This document shows positions 1-7,636 of a stretch of 14,353 nucleotides of DNA, piece by piece. The notes under the pieces were generated by a model, which searched no databases, was not told the DNA's origin, and worked only from the letters and a program-made list of their open reading frames with translations. The stretch lies in the NCBI GenBank assembly GCA_031268115.1, contig JAIRXV010000040.1, positions 1 to 14,353 on the forward strand, read 5' to 3'. Position 1 is the first letter of the stretch, and the number at the start of each line of letters is the position of its first letter. Position numbers and translations under genes: made by a program. Source of the stretch: Bifidobacteriaceae bacterium (GTDB taxonomy: Bacteria; Actinomycetota; Actinomycetes; Actinomycetales; WQXJ01).

Positions 1-929
1 TAGGGTTTGCGGAAGGACTGCTCATAGATTGTGAGGTTGGATTCCTCGAACGAGAGGTCTTTCAGGTTCAACGTGACGCCCTGAGTGTCGAGCACCCTCA
101 TGACGATTTTCTCGCCCCACACCGTGGGCAAACTGGCTACGCGCAAGTCGATTGACTTGCCGTCTTCCGCCACGGTTATGCGGCCGTCTTGGGGCTTGCG
201 CCTCTCTGCGATGTCCATCTCGGAAAGTATCTTGACGCGGGAGATGACCTGGGACTGGATGGATTTGGGCGCGGATTGGGCCTCGTGGAGCACGCCATCT
301 ATCCGGTACCTGACGCGCAGCTCGTGTTCCGCTGGCTCCAGGTGGATGTCGGAGGCTCCATCCGATATGGCCTGCGATATAAGCAGGTTGACGTAGCGCA
401 CCACCGGGGAATCTTCGGAGATGATCTCGACTTGGGACGATTCGGCTTCCTCGGGAACAAACGAATCGCCCATGGACTGGCCCAGGTGATCGATCTCTTC
501 GTCCGAGCGCATCCATCGCGTGATCGCCCGGTCCAGGGCGACGGCCTGACACACCACCGGGCGCACCGGGCGCCCGGACATCGATTGGGCGTCGTCCAAG
601 GCCAGGATGTCACCCGGTTCGGCCATCGCCACAACCAGCGCATCGCCATCGAACGCGATGGGCAACATGCGGTGGTGTTTGGCCACGGCCGTGGAGATCG
701 TCAAAGTCGCTGCGCGGTCCACCGGGTATTCGTCTAGGTCCACAAACTCCAGGCCGGCCTGCTCAGCGAGCACTTTGACGGTGTCGTCTTCGGTTATGGC
801 GCCGGCCCCGAGCAGTGCTTCGACCAACGAACAGCCGGTGTTGGCCTGTTCGTCCAGGGCGGCCAACAGTTGATCCGGGCCAACCAGCCCGCGTTCCAGG
901 AGGATCTCCCCCAAGTGCTGTCCTGTCAT
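1..929 (-). CDS. pilB: Type IV pilus extension ATPase PilB (GspE/PulE family), N-terminal part, cut by the window edge
   Basis: This is the cytoplasmic hexameric motor ATPase that drives assembly of pilin subunits. I translated 309 codons from the ATG at 929; the C-terminus, with the Walker A and B motifs, lies beyond base 1. Residues about 4-60 form a T2SSE-N/MshEN-type domain with two matching helical motifs (LGEILLERGL ending at Gln28, and a second ending at Gln57). Residues about 165-305 match the GspE N2 region: ASDIHLEP, a run with RRKPQDGR, and LRVASLPTVWGEKIVMRVLD. The start is supported by AGGAG seven bases upstream and by a 4-base ATGA overlap with the stop of the preceding PAS gene. 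The order behind pilMNO favours PilB over the retraction ATPase PilT, which normally lacks this N-terminal domain. Because the nucleotide-binding site is off the window, activity cannot be judged. Confidence 0.93.
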   Translation of the reverse strand, partial: MTGQHLGEILLERGLVGPDQLLAALDEQANTGCSLVEALLGAGAITEDDTVKVLAEQAGLEFVDLDEYPVDRAATLTISTAVAKHHRMLPIAFDGDALVVAMAEPGDILALDDAQSMSGRPVRPVVCQAVALDRAITRWMRSDEEIDHLGQSMGDSFVPEEAESSQVEIISEDSPVVRYVNLLISQAISDGASDIHLEPAEHELRVRYRIDGVLHEAQSAPKSIQSQVISRVKILSEMDIAERRKPQDGRITVAEDGKSIDLRVASLPTVWGEKIVMRVLDTQGVTLNLKDLSFEESNLTIYEQSFRKP

Positions 930-2341
930 GCAAGGGCTCCTAAGTCAGGGGGTGTGGCAACGGCATGGCGTCCCTTGGGCCCGCGGGTTGCGGTGGCCAG
1001 GTGGCCAATCGCGTTCATGGGTCCAAACAGACCCGCGGCCGCGCAGTATTCGATGCCTTCTTGGCAGGTTCCGGCCAGCTCGCGGAGCTGGGCCACGTGT
1101 TCCGCGGCGAGGCGTTGACGCCCGTCCATGACGCCAAGGTGGGCCTCAATGCGCTCGGTGATGTGCCAGCGGGGCACTTGCAGGCGCCAGGAGTTGATGA
1201 AGCCATGGAACCGGGCAACATCCTCGGCGGCCGCGTCGGCGCCTTCGCGCACGCGGGCGAGGATGTCGCGGGTGCTGGCGAGGTTGGAGATGAGTTCATC
1301 GATCCCGGACACCAAGACGCGCGCCAATTCCACGGCACACGCGGCCGGCACGGTGCCCGGGCCCGGATCGGCAGGGGGCCACGCGGCATCGGCGGCTGCC
1401 CTGACCAACGCCCCGTGGACGGCCACGGTGGCGAGTCGGGCTTCGAGACGGCCCACGGCGCCGCGGGCCTCGGTCACGTCGGCCAGTAGGGCCTGGACCC
1501 GCGTCAGCGTGCCGGCACCGAGGGTGGCGGCGGCCTTGGCCGTGGAAACCAAGGCCGGGGCAGCGTCTCCGACCTCCGCGGACCCGACCATCGCGGCGGC
1601 GGCGATCCTTCCCAGGGTCCCCATCACTTCCGCTCCGCCCCACGAGGTCTCGCGGAGGGTTTCGGCCAGCCGGTTCAATGTGTCGGCTCGCTCCAGTCGA
1701 GGTCGCACCTGAGCATCGAGTGCACCGATCGCGGTGGCCAGCCCAATCACTGGGTCCTCGCCGGGCGCGGCCCCGCCCTGCACCGGGGGTGCCGGTTTGA
1801 CGGCTCGGGCCTGAGCCACCATGGCGGGGGCCATGAACTCGGGGTAGGTGGACCAGATGGACGTGGCCCAAAACTCCTGGGCGGCCTTGGCCCCTTGCTC
1901 TTTGGCCTCGGCGCTCTGGTCGCCTGCGTTGCGGGCCCGCTCCTCGGCCTTGGCGAGGTGATCGAACAACGCACGGACCTCGTCCAGTGCCGCCGGATCG
2001 GCGGGCGGGGTGTGGACAAACAGAAGGCCGTTGGCAACGGGAGTGACAATGGCGAAGGTCCACACGTCGGCTCCGTCTGGGCGGCGCAAAGGCAGGTAGC
2101 CGGCGTAGGATTCGCCGTCGCGGACGGCCTGGAACACTTGGGTGTCTATCGCGGCGGGCCAAGTGGTGACGCTCCAGTCCGCAAAGGAATGGCCGATCAA
2201 GCTCGAATGGGGCGTCTTGAGCAGGGTGGTGAGGGATTCGCTGGCCTCGGTCACCAGTCCGGTGCGGTCGGTTCGCACGAAGGCCAGCTCGGGCGGCCAA
2301 GAGGCCGGCCTGCGGCGTACGGAATCGGCGGTCTGTGTCAT
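926..2341 (-). CDS. Soluble PAS-domain sensor protein (Aer-like PAS, helical C-terminal region) of the pilus operon
   Basis: A 471-residue protein with no signal peptide or membrane segment. Residues about 18-115 look like a PAS domain of the Aer redox-receptor kind: a TDRTGLVTEAS start, SLIGHSFADW, then a stretch with LRRPDGADVWTFAIVTPV, where the Trp aligns with the conserved Trp of the Aer flavin pocket. The rest (about 120-470) is Ala-rich and helical, with several Glu/Arg/Leu segments that could form coiled coils (for example the segment with ERIEAHLGVMDGRQRLAAEHV). I do not see the conserved hairpin tip of methyl-accepting chemotaxis proteins or a HAMP domain, so calling it a chemoreceptor would go too far. 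It overlaps the kinase-like gene upstream (ATGA at 2338-2341) and pilB downstream (ATGA at 926-929). A signal-sensing role in pilus control is inferred from this position. GGAAGG lies upstream of the ATG. Confidence 0.8.
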   Translation of the reverse strand: MTQTADSVRRRPASWPPELAFVRTDRTGLVTEASESLTTLLKTPHSSLIGHSFADWSVTTWPAAIDTQVFQAVRDGESYAGYLPLRRPDGADVWTFAIVTPVANGLLFVHTPPADPAALDEVRALFDHLAKAEERARNAGDQSAEAKEQGAKAAQEFWATSIWSTYPEFMAPAMVAQARAVKPAPPVQGGAAPGEDPVIGLATAIGALDAQVRPRLERADTLNRLAETLRETSWGGAEVMGTLGRIAAAAMVGSAEVGDAAPALVSTAKAAATLGAGTLTRVQALLADVTEARGAVGRLEARLATVAVHGALVRAAADAAWPPADPGPGTVPAACAVELARVLVSGIDELISNLASTRDILARVREGADAAAEDVARFHGFINSWRLQVPRWHITERIEAHLGVMDGRQRLAAEHVAQLRELAGTCQEGIEYCAAAGLFGPMNAIGHLATATRGPKGRHAVATPPDLGALA

Positions 2342-4857
2342 TGGGGGGTACCTTCCGGGGGATTGGTTGGGGCCGATGGCGGAGCGAGCTGGGCCAGGCG
2401 TTGGCGCAGACGTTCGGCCTCGGGGCTCAATTTGCCGCCGTTGCGGGAGCTTGAGCGGGGGCGGGCGGCATCACCGTCTGCCCTAGTGGCTAGGTGGCTT
2501 AGTTCTGCCAGGGCTTGGCCGCGGGCGTCGGTTTCGTAGATGGCGCGTGGCGCAAACCCGGCGAAGCCGTTCGGATCGGGCGCGGTTTGGGGGGTTGGCG
2601 CGGGCTGAGGGGTCCAGGTTGGCCCCAAAGGCGGCGGCTCGGGTGCAGCCGGTGGGGCACTCGTGGCAGGGGCGGCGCCGAATAGGGGCAATCCACCGGC
2701 CCTGGGGGCGCGGAAACCCGAAGGCGCCGGGGCGCCGATCGGGTTGGGGACGGCCGGTGCGCCGGGCGCCGCTGTGGGTTGGCTCGGCGCCGGGGCTAGT
2801 TGGCTCGACTCCACGGCCGGTTGACTCGGTGCCGCAGCGGGGAAGGGCGCGGGCGTTGGCGCGGCCGGGCCCGCTGGGCCGGACGCGCCTTGGCAGGTGT
2901 CGGCGAGATCGAACTGCGGTGCCTCATGGGCCGCTGGAGCCGGTTCGTTGGACGTGGCGGTCGCATCGGGAGGGGTTTGCGCAACGCTGGGTTCGTCGCC
3001 GCCAGACACTGCGGCGGAGGCCTCGGTCACGAGCCCATTGACCTGGGCGCGCAAGCTCGGCCGATATGAGGGCATGGGGCGCGGGCTGGAATCGGCCACC
3101 ATCGGTTCCAACTCGGCCTGGGCCGCCGTTGGGTCGTATTCCCCGGCCACGCCGTCATAGCCGGCCGGGGCCGGATCGAAGGTGGCAAGGCCCGTTTGGG
3201 CGCTGGTCCTACGGGCGGGCGGGTTCGGCGCGTCCACTTCCTGATCGAGGGCAACCAATGCCGACGTTTCCGGGCTGGCCGGCGGGGCCGGCCGCTCCAA
3301 GTTCCGGGCAGGGGTGAACACCGGAATGGATCCGGCCGGGGTAACCGCTGGGCGGGCCTGAATGGGTGGGGGCGGTGGGTCGGGGACGGAGCGTTGCCTG
3401 CTTGCCAGCAAGGCAACCGGCAAACGAATCTCCACTATGGTGCCGCTGGACTGCCCGTTAGGCGCCTGCGCGGCCGAGGCCAGGACACCGGCGCCAATCC
3501 GCCCGGCCAGCAGCCCGGCCACCTCAAGGCCGAAGGTGGCGGCGTCCTGCGGCGGCCTCCCGCCCGGGGGCTGGTCCCCGCCCAGCAGGGCGTTGATCGC
3601 GGCCAGCTCTTGGTCCGATGGCGGTGGGCCCCACTGGCGCACCACCAGCGTCACGCCCTCCGCCCCGGGCCGGCTGGTGACTTCGATGGGCCGCCCTGGC
3701 TCTGAGAACGTCGCCTCGTGGTCCAAGATCTCGGCCATGAGGTGGGCCAGCGCGGCGGCCGGGCCGGCCTCCAACGCTGGATCGTCTCTCAAATCGATCG
3801 CGATGGGGGCCGTCTCGGCAGCCTCGGAGCAAGCGCTGCGAACGGCGTCCGATAGGCTCATGGGCCCCGTGGACGGGTAGGGCAATTCCTGCCCGGCGAT
3901 GACGGCCCTGACCGCGGCACCTCGCCGCAACTGGGCCATGAACCGATCCAAGGTGAACAGGTCCGCGACGGCTTGTGGCGAATCGGCTGCGGCCTTGAGC
4001 GTGTCCAGCACCAGCCGCGCCTTGTCGGCCAGCTCGGCGTCCCTTCGGGCCGTGATGGCCAGGGCGTCCGCCACGTAGTCGGCCGCGCGGGGGGCCGCGG
4101 CGGGTCGGCGGTGCGCTTCTGCGTCACCGTCTAGGGCGCCCGCTCGGGGGTCTTCAGCCAGGTGCGGGTGGGTTCCGGTGCTGGGGGCGCCTGCCCGGCG
4201 GGGCGGTGCCACCTGGGCTCCGGCCACATCGCGGGCGGACACCTGGGTCTTCGTGGCCAACACGGGTCCGTCCACCTCGACCTTTGCGGCCAACTCGTGT
4301 TCTGCCGCGCCGCGTTCCGCTGCGCCGGGTCCCGCCAGGACGCCCGCTGCGAAGTCTCGCGGCGCGAGGTCTCGTGGCGCCGCCTTAGCCGGAGTTGGCC
4401 TTGGTGGCTCTGGCTTGGGCGTGGAAGCGACCTCCGGGGTGTAGACCGCGGGCTGGTAGACAGGCGGCGCGGCTGACGCCTGAGGCTGCGCCGAGGGGAC
4501 AGCGGGCAGCGCGGGCGGTACCGCGGGGGGCGGTAGCGCCGGTGCGGCGCCTACCACCTGGACGCTTGCCGCCCATGGACCGGGGGCATCGCTGGCGCCA
4601 GGCGGTGCGGCCCCCGGACCGGCCGAGGGAGCATCGTCTCGCGGCCACTGCGGGATCTGCCGGGGTGCGCGCGCGAAGGACGGGTCGAAGATGGCCTCAA
4701 GCTCAGATCCACTCTGGGAAGCGAACTCCTGGCCAACATCGGCCTGGAAGACCGGCTGGCGCAGCTGTTCGGGTTCCGGCGCACCCTTGCCCGCAAACCA
4801 CGTCAAGGTGCCTCGATCCGATCCGCCGCCCAGGCGGCGGGGGCGCGGCTTCTTCAT
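2338..4857 (-). CDS. Large Pro/Ala-rich protein with a degenerate histidine-kinase (HATPase-like) core
   Basis: About 839 residues, soluble, with a very basic N-terminus (KKPRPRR). I prefer the ATG at 4857 over the in-frame GTG at 4863, because GGGAG sits eight bases before the ATG but only about two before the GTG. Residues about 270-480 align by eye with the actinobacterial sensor kinases related to CvnA and nitrate/nitrite sensors: LFTLDR (family LDH), LRRGAAVRAVIAG, LSDAVRSACSE, LAHLMAEILDHEATFSEP (family ELIENATSFSPP), then FGLEVAGLLAGRIG and an ending IRLP. The family phospho-acceptor His is Arg305, the metal-binding Asn of the N box is His380, and the G1 box (DxGxG) reads QWGPPPSD. Both flanks are long Pro/Ala-rich, probably disordered regions; the C-terminus has a short helical patch (about AIYETDARGQALAELSHL). 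I expect a pseudokinase or scaffold. The stop overlaps the PAS gene start. Confidence 0.72.
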   Translation of the reverse strand: MKKPRPRRLGGGSDRGTLTWFAGKGAPEPEQLRQPVFQADVGQEFASQSGSELEAIFDPSFARAPRQIPQWPRDDAPSAGPGAAPPGASDAPGPWAASVQVVGAAPALPPPAVPPALPAVPSAQPQASAAPPVYQPAVYTPEVASTPKPEPPRPTPAKAAPRDLAPRDFAAGVLAGPGAAERGAAEHELAAKVEVDGPVLATKTQVSARDVAGAQVAPPRRAGAPSTGTHPHLAEDPRAGALDGDAEAHRRPAAAPRAADYVADALAITARRDAELADKARLVLDTLKAAADSPQAVADLFTLDRFMAQLRRGAAVRAVIAGQELPYPSTGPMSLSDAVRSACSEAAETAPIAIDLRDDPALEAGPAAALAHLMAEILDHEATFSEPGRPIEVTSRPGAEGVTLVVRQWGPPPSDQELAAINALLGGDQPPGGRPPQDAATFGLEVAGLLAGRIGAGVLASAAQAPNGQSSGTIVEIRLPVALLASRQRSVPDPPPPPIQARPAVTPAGSIPVFTPARNLERPAPPASPETSALVALDQEVDAPNPPARRTSAQTGLATFDPAPAGYDGVAGEYDPTAAQAELEPMVADSSPRPMPSYRPSLRAQVNGLVTEASAAVSGGDEPSVAQTPPDATATSNEPAPAAHEAPQFDLADTCQGASGPAGPAAPTPAPFPAAAPSQPAVESSQLAPAPSQPTAAPGAPAVPNPIGAPAPSGFRAPRAGGLPLFGAAPATSAPPAAPEPPPLGPTWTPQPAPTPQTAPDPNGFAGFAPRAIYETDARGQALAELSHLATRADGDAARPRSSSRNGGKLSPEAERLRQRLAQLAPPSAPTNPPEGTPQ

Positions 4858-4974
4858 TCGCACAACTCCCTCATACGTTCCAGTGTGCTAGGCCGCGGGC
4901 CGCGGATGTGGGGCGGTGGCCACCACACATCGAGCCCGCAGCGGGCCTGTCACCCGGCGGTGCGATCTGTGCCC
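4858..4974 (-). promoter_or_regulatory. Intergenic spacer with palindromes between pilO and the kinase-like gene
   Basis: This 117-base gap is the only sizeable break in the chain from pilM to pilB. It holds two dyads. CCGCGG-G-CCGCGG lies at 4893-4905. An imperfect palindrome spans 4905-4931, with GATGTG at 4905-4910, CACATC at 4926-4931 and the self-complementary GGTGGCCACC at 4915-4924 inside. On the minus strand both lie 35 to 75 bases before the next start codon. They could form an mRNA hairpin that attenuates or separates the two parts of the operon, or a regulator site. I see no clear -10/-35 pair. Confidence 0.35.
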
Positions 4975-5691
4975 TCATTGCACGGGCTCCTCGCCGCCCT
5001 CTGGAGCCTCGGTCTCCTCTTCTTCCAGCCGCTGCAACTGGTCGGCCGGTATAAGGGCGAAGGTCAGACCCTGGATACTGAACTCCTGGATCACGGTCTG
5101 CCCGGACTCCCCGTCCTCAGGATTGCCGGCGGATCCGTCCTCTTTGATTGACCAACTCACTTCGGACGCGAGGAACATGCGCGTATCTTGGGCTTCGCCT
5201 TGAAGTGCCTCGACGAAGTCTGCGGCCTGAGCAAGCGGGGCCTCGACACTCATGCTGATGGCATACATGTAAAGCCCCTCGACGGGGGCCGGCACCCCAG
5301 GTGCCCTGGTGCCGTCTGGTGCGTCGGGGAACTCCGGCACTTCCGTAACCAAGACAGGCGGACTGACTCCGATGGCGGTCACCCGCAGGTCCGCCTGATC
5401 CGCCAGACCCGAAAGGTAGCGGGTGAAGCTGGCCAATTCGAGAGACGTGGGGAATTGGCCCCGCAGCGACGCCAATTCGGCCTCATACTGTGGCAGGTTT
5501 TGTGCCTGGGCCTCAAGTTCCCGCAATTCGTTTTCGAGTTGCTCGTTCTCGGTCTCCACCAGCGCGGTGGCAGAGTTGGCCTCCGCCATCCGCTCGTTCT
5601 GGGGTGCCCACCCGAACACGATCACCAGGGCCGCTAAGCCAACGGCGGCGAGCACTGTGAACGTAATCCACATTGACCGTCCGGTTGTCAC
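4975..5691 (-). CDS. pilO: Type IV pilus inner alignment protein PilO
   Basis: A 238-residue bitopic membrane protein that pairs with PilN to form the alignment complex between the cytoplasmic PilM ring and the growing pilus. One membrane helix spans residues about 7-28 (WITFTVLAAVGLAALVIVFGW). A coiled coil follows at about 35-75 (ENEQLENELRELEAQ), then a PilO-type ferredoxin-like domain containing FTRYLSGLADQADLRVTAIG and, later, a stretch with YMYAISMSVEAPLAQAADFVEALQ. The C-terminus is a Glu-rich tail. The start is GTG, overlapping the pilN stop as GTGA (5688-5691), with GGAGG seven bases upstream inside the pilN coding sequence. Sequence is weakly conserved in this family, so the call rests on topology and on position after pilN. 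Confidence 0.88.
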   Translation of the reverse strand: MTTGRSMWITFTVLAAVGLAALVIVFGWAPQNERMAEANSATALVETENEQLENELRELEAQAQNLPQYEAELASLRGQFPTSLELASFTRYLSGLADQADLRVTAIGVSPPVLVTEVPEFPDAPDGTRAPGVPAPVEGLYMYAISMSVEAPLAQAADFVEALQGEAQDTRMFLASEVSWSIKEDGSAGNPEDGESGQTVIQEFSIQGLTFALIPADQLQRLEEEETEAPEGGEEPVQ

Positions 5692-6533
5692 GATTGATCC
5701 TCCTCGGGCTCGGCGGGTTCGGCCGCCTCGGCCGACTCGGCGGCCTCATCCATCGGTTCGCCAGCGGTTGTGTCGATGGCGGCAGGTTCGTCTGTTGAGA
5801 TGAAATCGCGGGACAAGACGGCGATGTTGAGTTGAACGGATGAGGCTACGACATACCAGCCTTCGTAGCTGGTCTCTGGCTGTTCCTCACCGGTCGCGAC
5901 CTGGGTGGCCCACTCAGCTGTCGTATAAGTAGCATCCATGTACCCGGGGATGCTGTTGAGCGAATCCAGCCACTGCGCCGCGTCCGGCAGGGTTGGCGTC
6001 AGAATGGTGAACGTGATTTCGCCGATGCCCGGGCTGCCCAGCGCGTTCGGATTGGGGGGGGGCGCCAGGTTGGGACCCATCGCCTTCATGTGTATTTCCG
6101 TTACTATCGCTTTTTCGGGAACGATACCCGAGACCGCCACAATCTGCGGCTTCCACTCGACTTCGTAGCCCATCGCTTCTTGCAGGGCGAACCGGGTGCG
6201 ATCAACCTCGCTGAGAACCATGGTGAGGTTTTCGTATTTGTCCTTCGCTACGATGAGGCTCTCTTGCTGCTGCTCGGTTGCGGCGAGCTTGGATTCGGCG
6301 GCGGCGCGGGCCACAATGGTTCCGCTCATCACCAACCCGAGCACCACTGCCACAATCGCGAGGCCCGCGCCGAGCATCACCTGCAAGCGGCGTAGAGAGT
6401 TGCGGGCGGCAACGCTGGCGGGTAGAAGATCGACTCCTGGGAATAGAGACGGTGCCACCATGGGGCCAGGAGCCATCGCGTTCGGGGGGGCCTGCGCGGT
6501 CGATTTGCGTTGCGGGAGCAGGGTCATCTTCAT
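5688..6533 (-). CDS. pilN: Type IV pilus alignment protein PilN
   Basis: A 281-residue protein with a short cytoplasmic N-terminus, one membrane helix (residues about 52-76) and a periplasm-equivalent domain outside the membrane. In known PilN proteins an INLLP motif inserts into PilM; here VDLLP at residues 34-38 fits, and an extra LLP occurs at residues 5-7 in the first turn of the protein. Between them is a Pro/Met-rich stretch, so the PilM-binding segment is further from the start than usual. A coiled-coil region (about 80-120) and a PilN fold with GEITFTILTPTLPDAAQWLDSL follow. The C-terminus is a Glu/Ala/Pro-rich acidic tail, probably disordered. The start overlaps the pilM stop (ATGA at 6530-6533). 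GGAGG six bases upstream is formed by the last codons of pilM. Confidence 0.9.
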   Translation of the reverse strand: MKMTLLPQRKSTAQAPPNAMAPGPMVAPSLFPGVDLLPASVAARNSLRRLQVMLGAGLAIVAVVLGLVMSGTIVARAAAESKLAATEQQQESLIVAKDKYENLTMVLSEVDRTRFALQEAMGYEVEWKPQIVAVSGIVPEKAIVTEIHMKAMGPNLAPPPNPNALGSPGIGEITFTILTPTLPDAAQWLDSLNSIPGYMDATYTTAEWATQVATGEEQPETSYEGWYVVASSVQLNIAVLSRDFISTDEPAAIDTTAGEPMDEAAESAEAAEPAEPEEDQS

Positions 6534-7582
6534 TTGGCACCTCCAAAGGCCAATCCGGTGCAGACCGCGAGATCGGAGCGGACGCCATCGTCCATGCCGG
6601 CCGCCAAGGCGCCCTCCAACGAGGCCAACTGGTCTATGGCTGCCCGCGCCATCGGTAGCCGCAGCGTGGTGGCCAAGTAGCGGTCCAGGCCGCCCAACAG
6701 GGCCGCCCGCCCGGTCACGAGCACACCGGCAACCTGTTGGCCGGTGCGTTGGACGTGGTAGGCGAAGGTCTGGCCCACTGCCTCCACCAGGGCCTGGGCT
6801 CGGCGCAGGATTTGGGCGGAGGCAGCCTGCGCCGCCTCGTGGCCCGCTGGCGGCGGGTTGAGGCCCAACGCCAGCTTCATGCGCTCGGCCTCGCCGTGCG
6901 GCAGCGAGCAGGCCCGCATCACGGATTCGGTCACCAGCTCCCCGCCGTAGGGCAGGGTCCGGGTCATTTGGGGGATGCCATCGGCCAGCACCACCACATC
7001 GGTAGCGCTGGCGCCCATGTTGACTATCCCGATCACGCCTTGGCCGTAGGGCCCGCGGGCCAGGCCCCGCGCGAGGGCAAACGCGGTCAAATCCACTCGC
7101 GAGGGTGTGACCCCGCCGGAGATCACCGTATCGACCGTGCGCTGGACAGACTCCGCGAGAGCCGCCACGAGCAGGCCCCTGACTTGGGTGTCCGTGGTAT
7201 CGGTGGGATAGAAGTCGAGGATGGCGTCTTCGACCCGCATAGAGAGCTGATCTTGAACCATGTACTTCAGGCTTGCCCGGAGTTGATCTATGGGGGCCTT
7301 TGGCAACTCGATCTCCCGCACCGAGACGTGGCTGCCCCCCAGCCCAAGGACAACGTTCTTGACGGGCAGATGGTTGGACTTGAACAGGTGGTGGATCGCA
7401 TCGGAAACCAGTGGGGCGTTCTCCACCACGCCGTCCTTCATGGCCGCCGGGTCCAGGGGGACTTGGGCAAACTTGAGGACTTTGGGCGGCGAGCCGGTGG
7501 GGTTGGTTCGTTCATACTCCACCACGGCGGCACGCGCATGCGTGGCGCCCAAATCCAATCCTGTTGCCGTGGCTCTGGCCAT
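6530..7582 (-). CDS. pilM: Actin-like pilus assembly ATPase PilM
   Basis: A 350-residue cytoplasmic protein of the FtsA/PilM actin-like family, which forms a ring under the membrane and binds the PilN N-terminus. Visible parts are the phosphate-1 loop (GLDLGATHARAAVVE, residues about 8-22), a central run with VLGLGGSHVSVREIELPK, the phosphate-2 loop (IGIVNMGASATDVVVLADG) and the adenosine motif (VLVTGRAALLGGLDRYL). I chose the ATG at 7582 because GGAG lies nine bases upstream and the protein then starts right before the first strand. An in-frame TTG at 7603 would only add seven residues and has no good ribosome site. It lies 54 bases after pilD and begins the tightly overlapping pilMNO block. 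Confidence 0.93.
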   Translation of the reverse strand: MARATATGLDLGATHARAAVVEYERTNPTGSPPKVLKFAQVPLDPAAMKDGVVENAPLVSDAIHHLFKSNHLPVKNVVLGLGGSHVSVREIELPKAPIDQLRASLKYMVQDQLSMRVEDAILDFYPTDTTDTQVRGLLVAALAESVQRTVDTVISGGVTPSRVDLTAFALARGLARGPYGQGVIGIVNMGASATDVVVLADGIPQMTRTLPYGGELVTESVMRACSLPHGEAERMKLALGLNPPPAGHEAAQAASAQILRRAQALVEAVGQTFAYHVQRTGQQVAGVLVTGRAALLGGLDRYLATTLRLPMARAAIDQLASLEGALAAGMDDGVRSDLAVCTGLAFGGAK

Positions 7583-7636
7583 GTCAGTTTTCTCCGTTCG
7601 CAAAGCAGGGGTAGGGGAAGGTTTGGGAGGTGGGGC

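Noticed and set aside
1296..2300. Second minus-strand open frame of 334 codons over the PAS gene
   Set aside because: Arg/Gly/Pro-rich shadow frame; the PAS gene frame has domain motifs and proper overlaps with both neighbours.
926..2341. Calling the PAS protein a methyl-accepting chemotaxis protein
   Set aside because: No membrane segment, HAMP domain or conserved signalling tip is visible; only the PAS domain resembles Aer.
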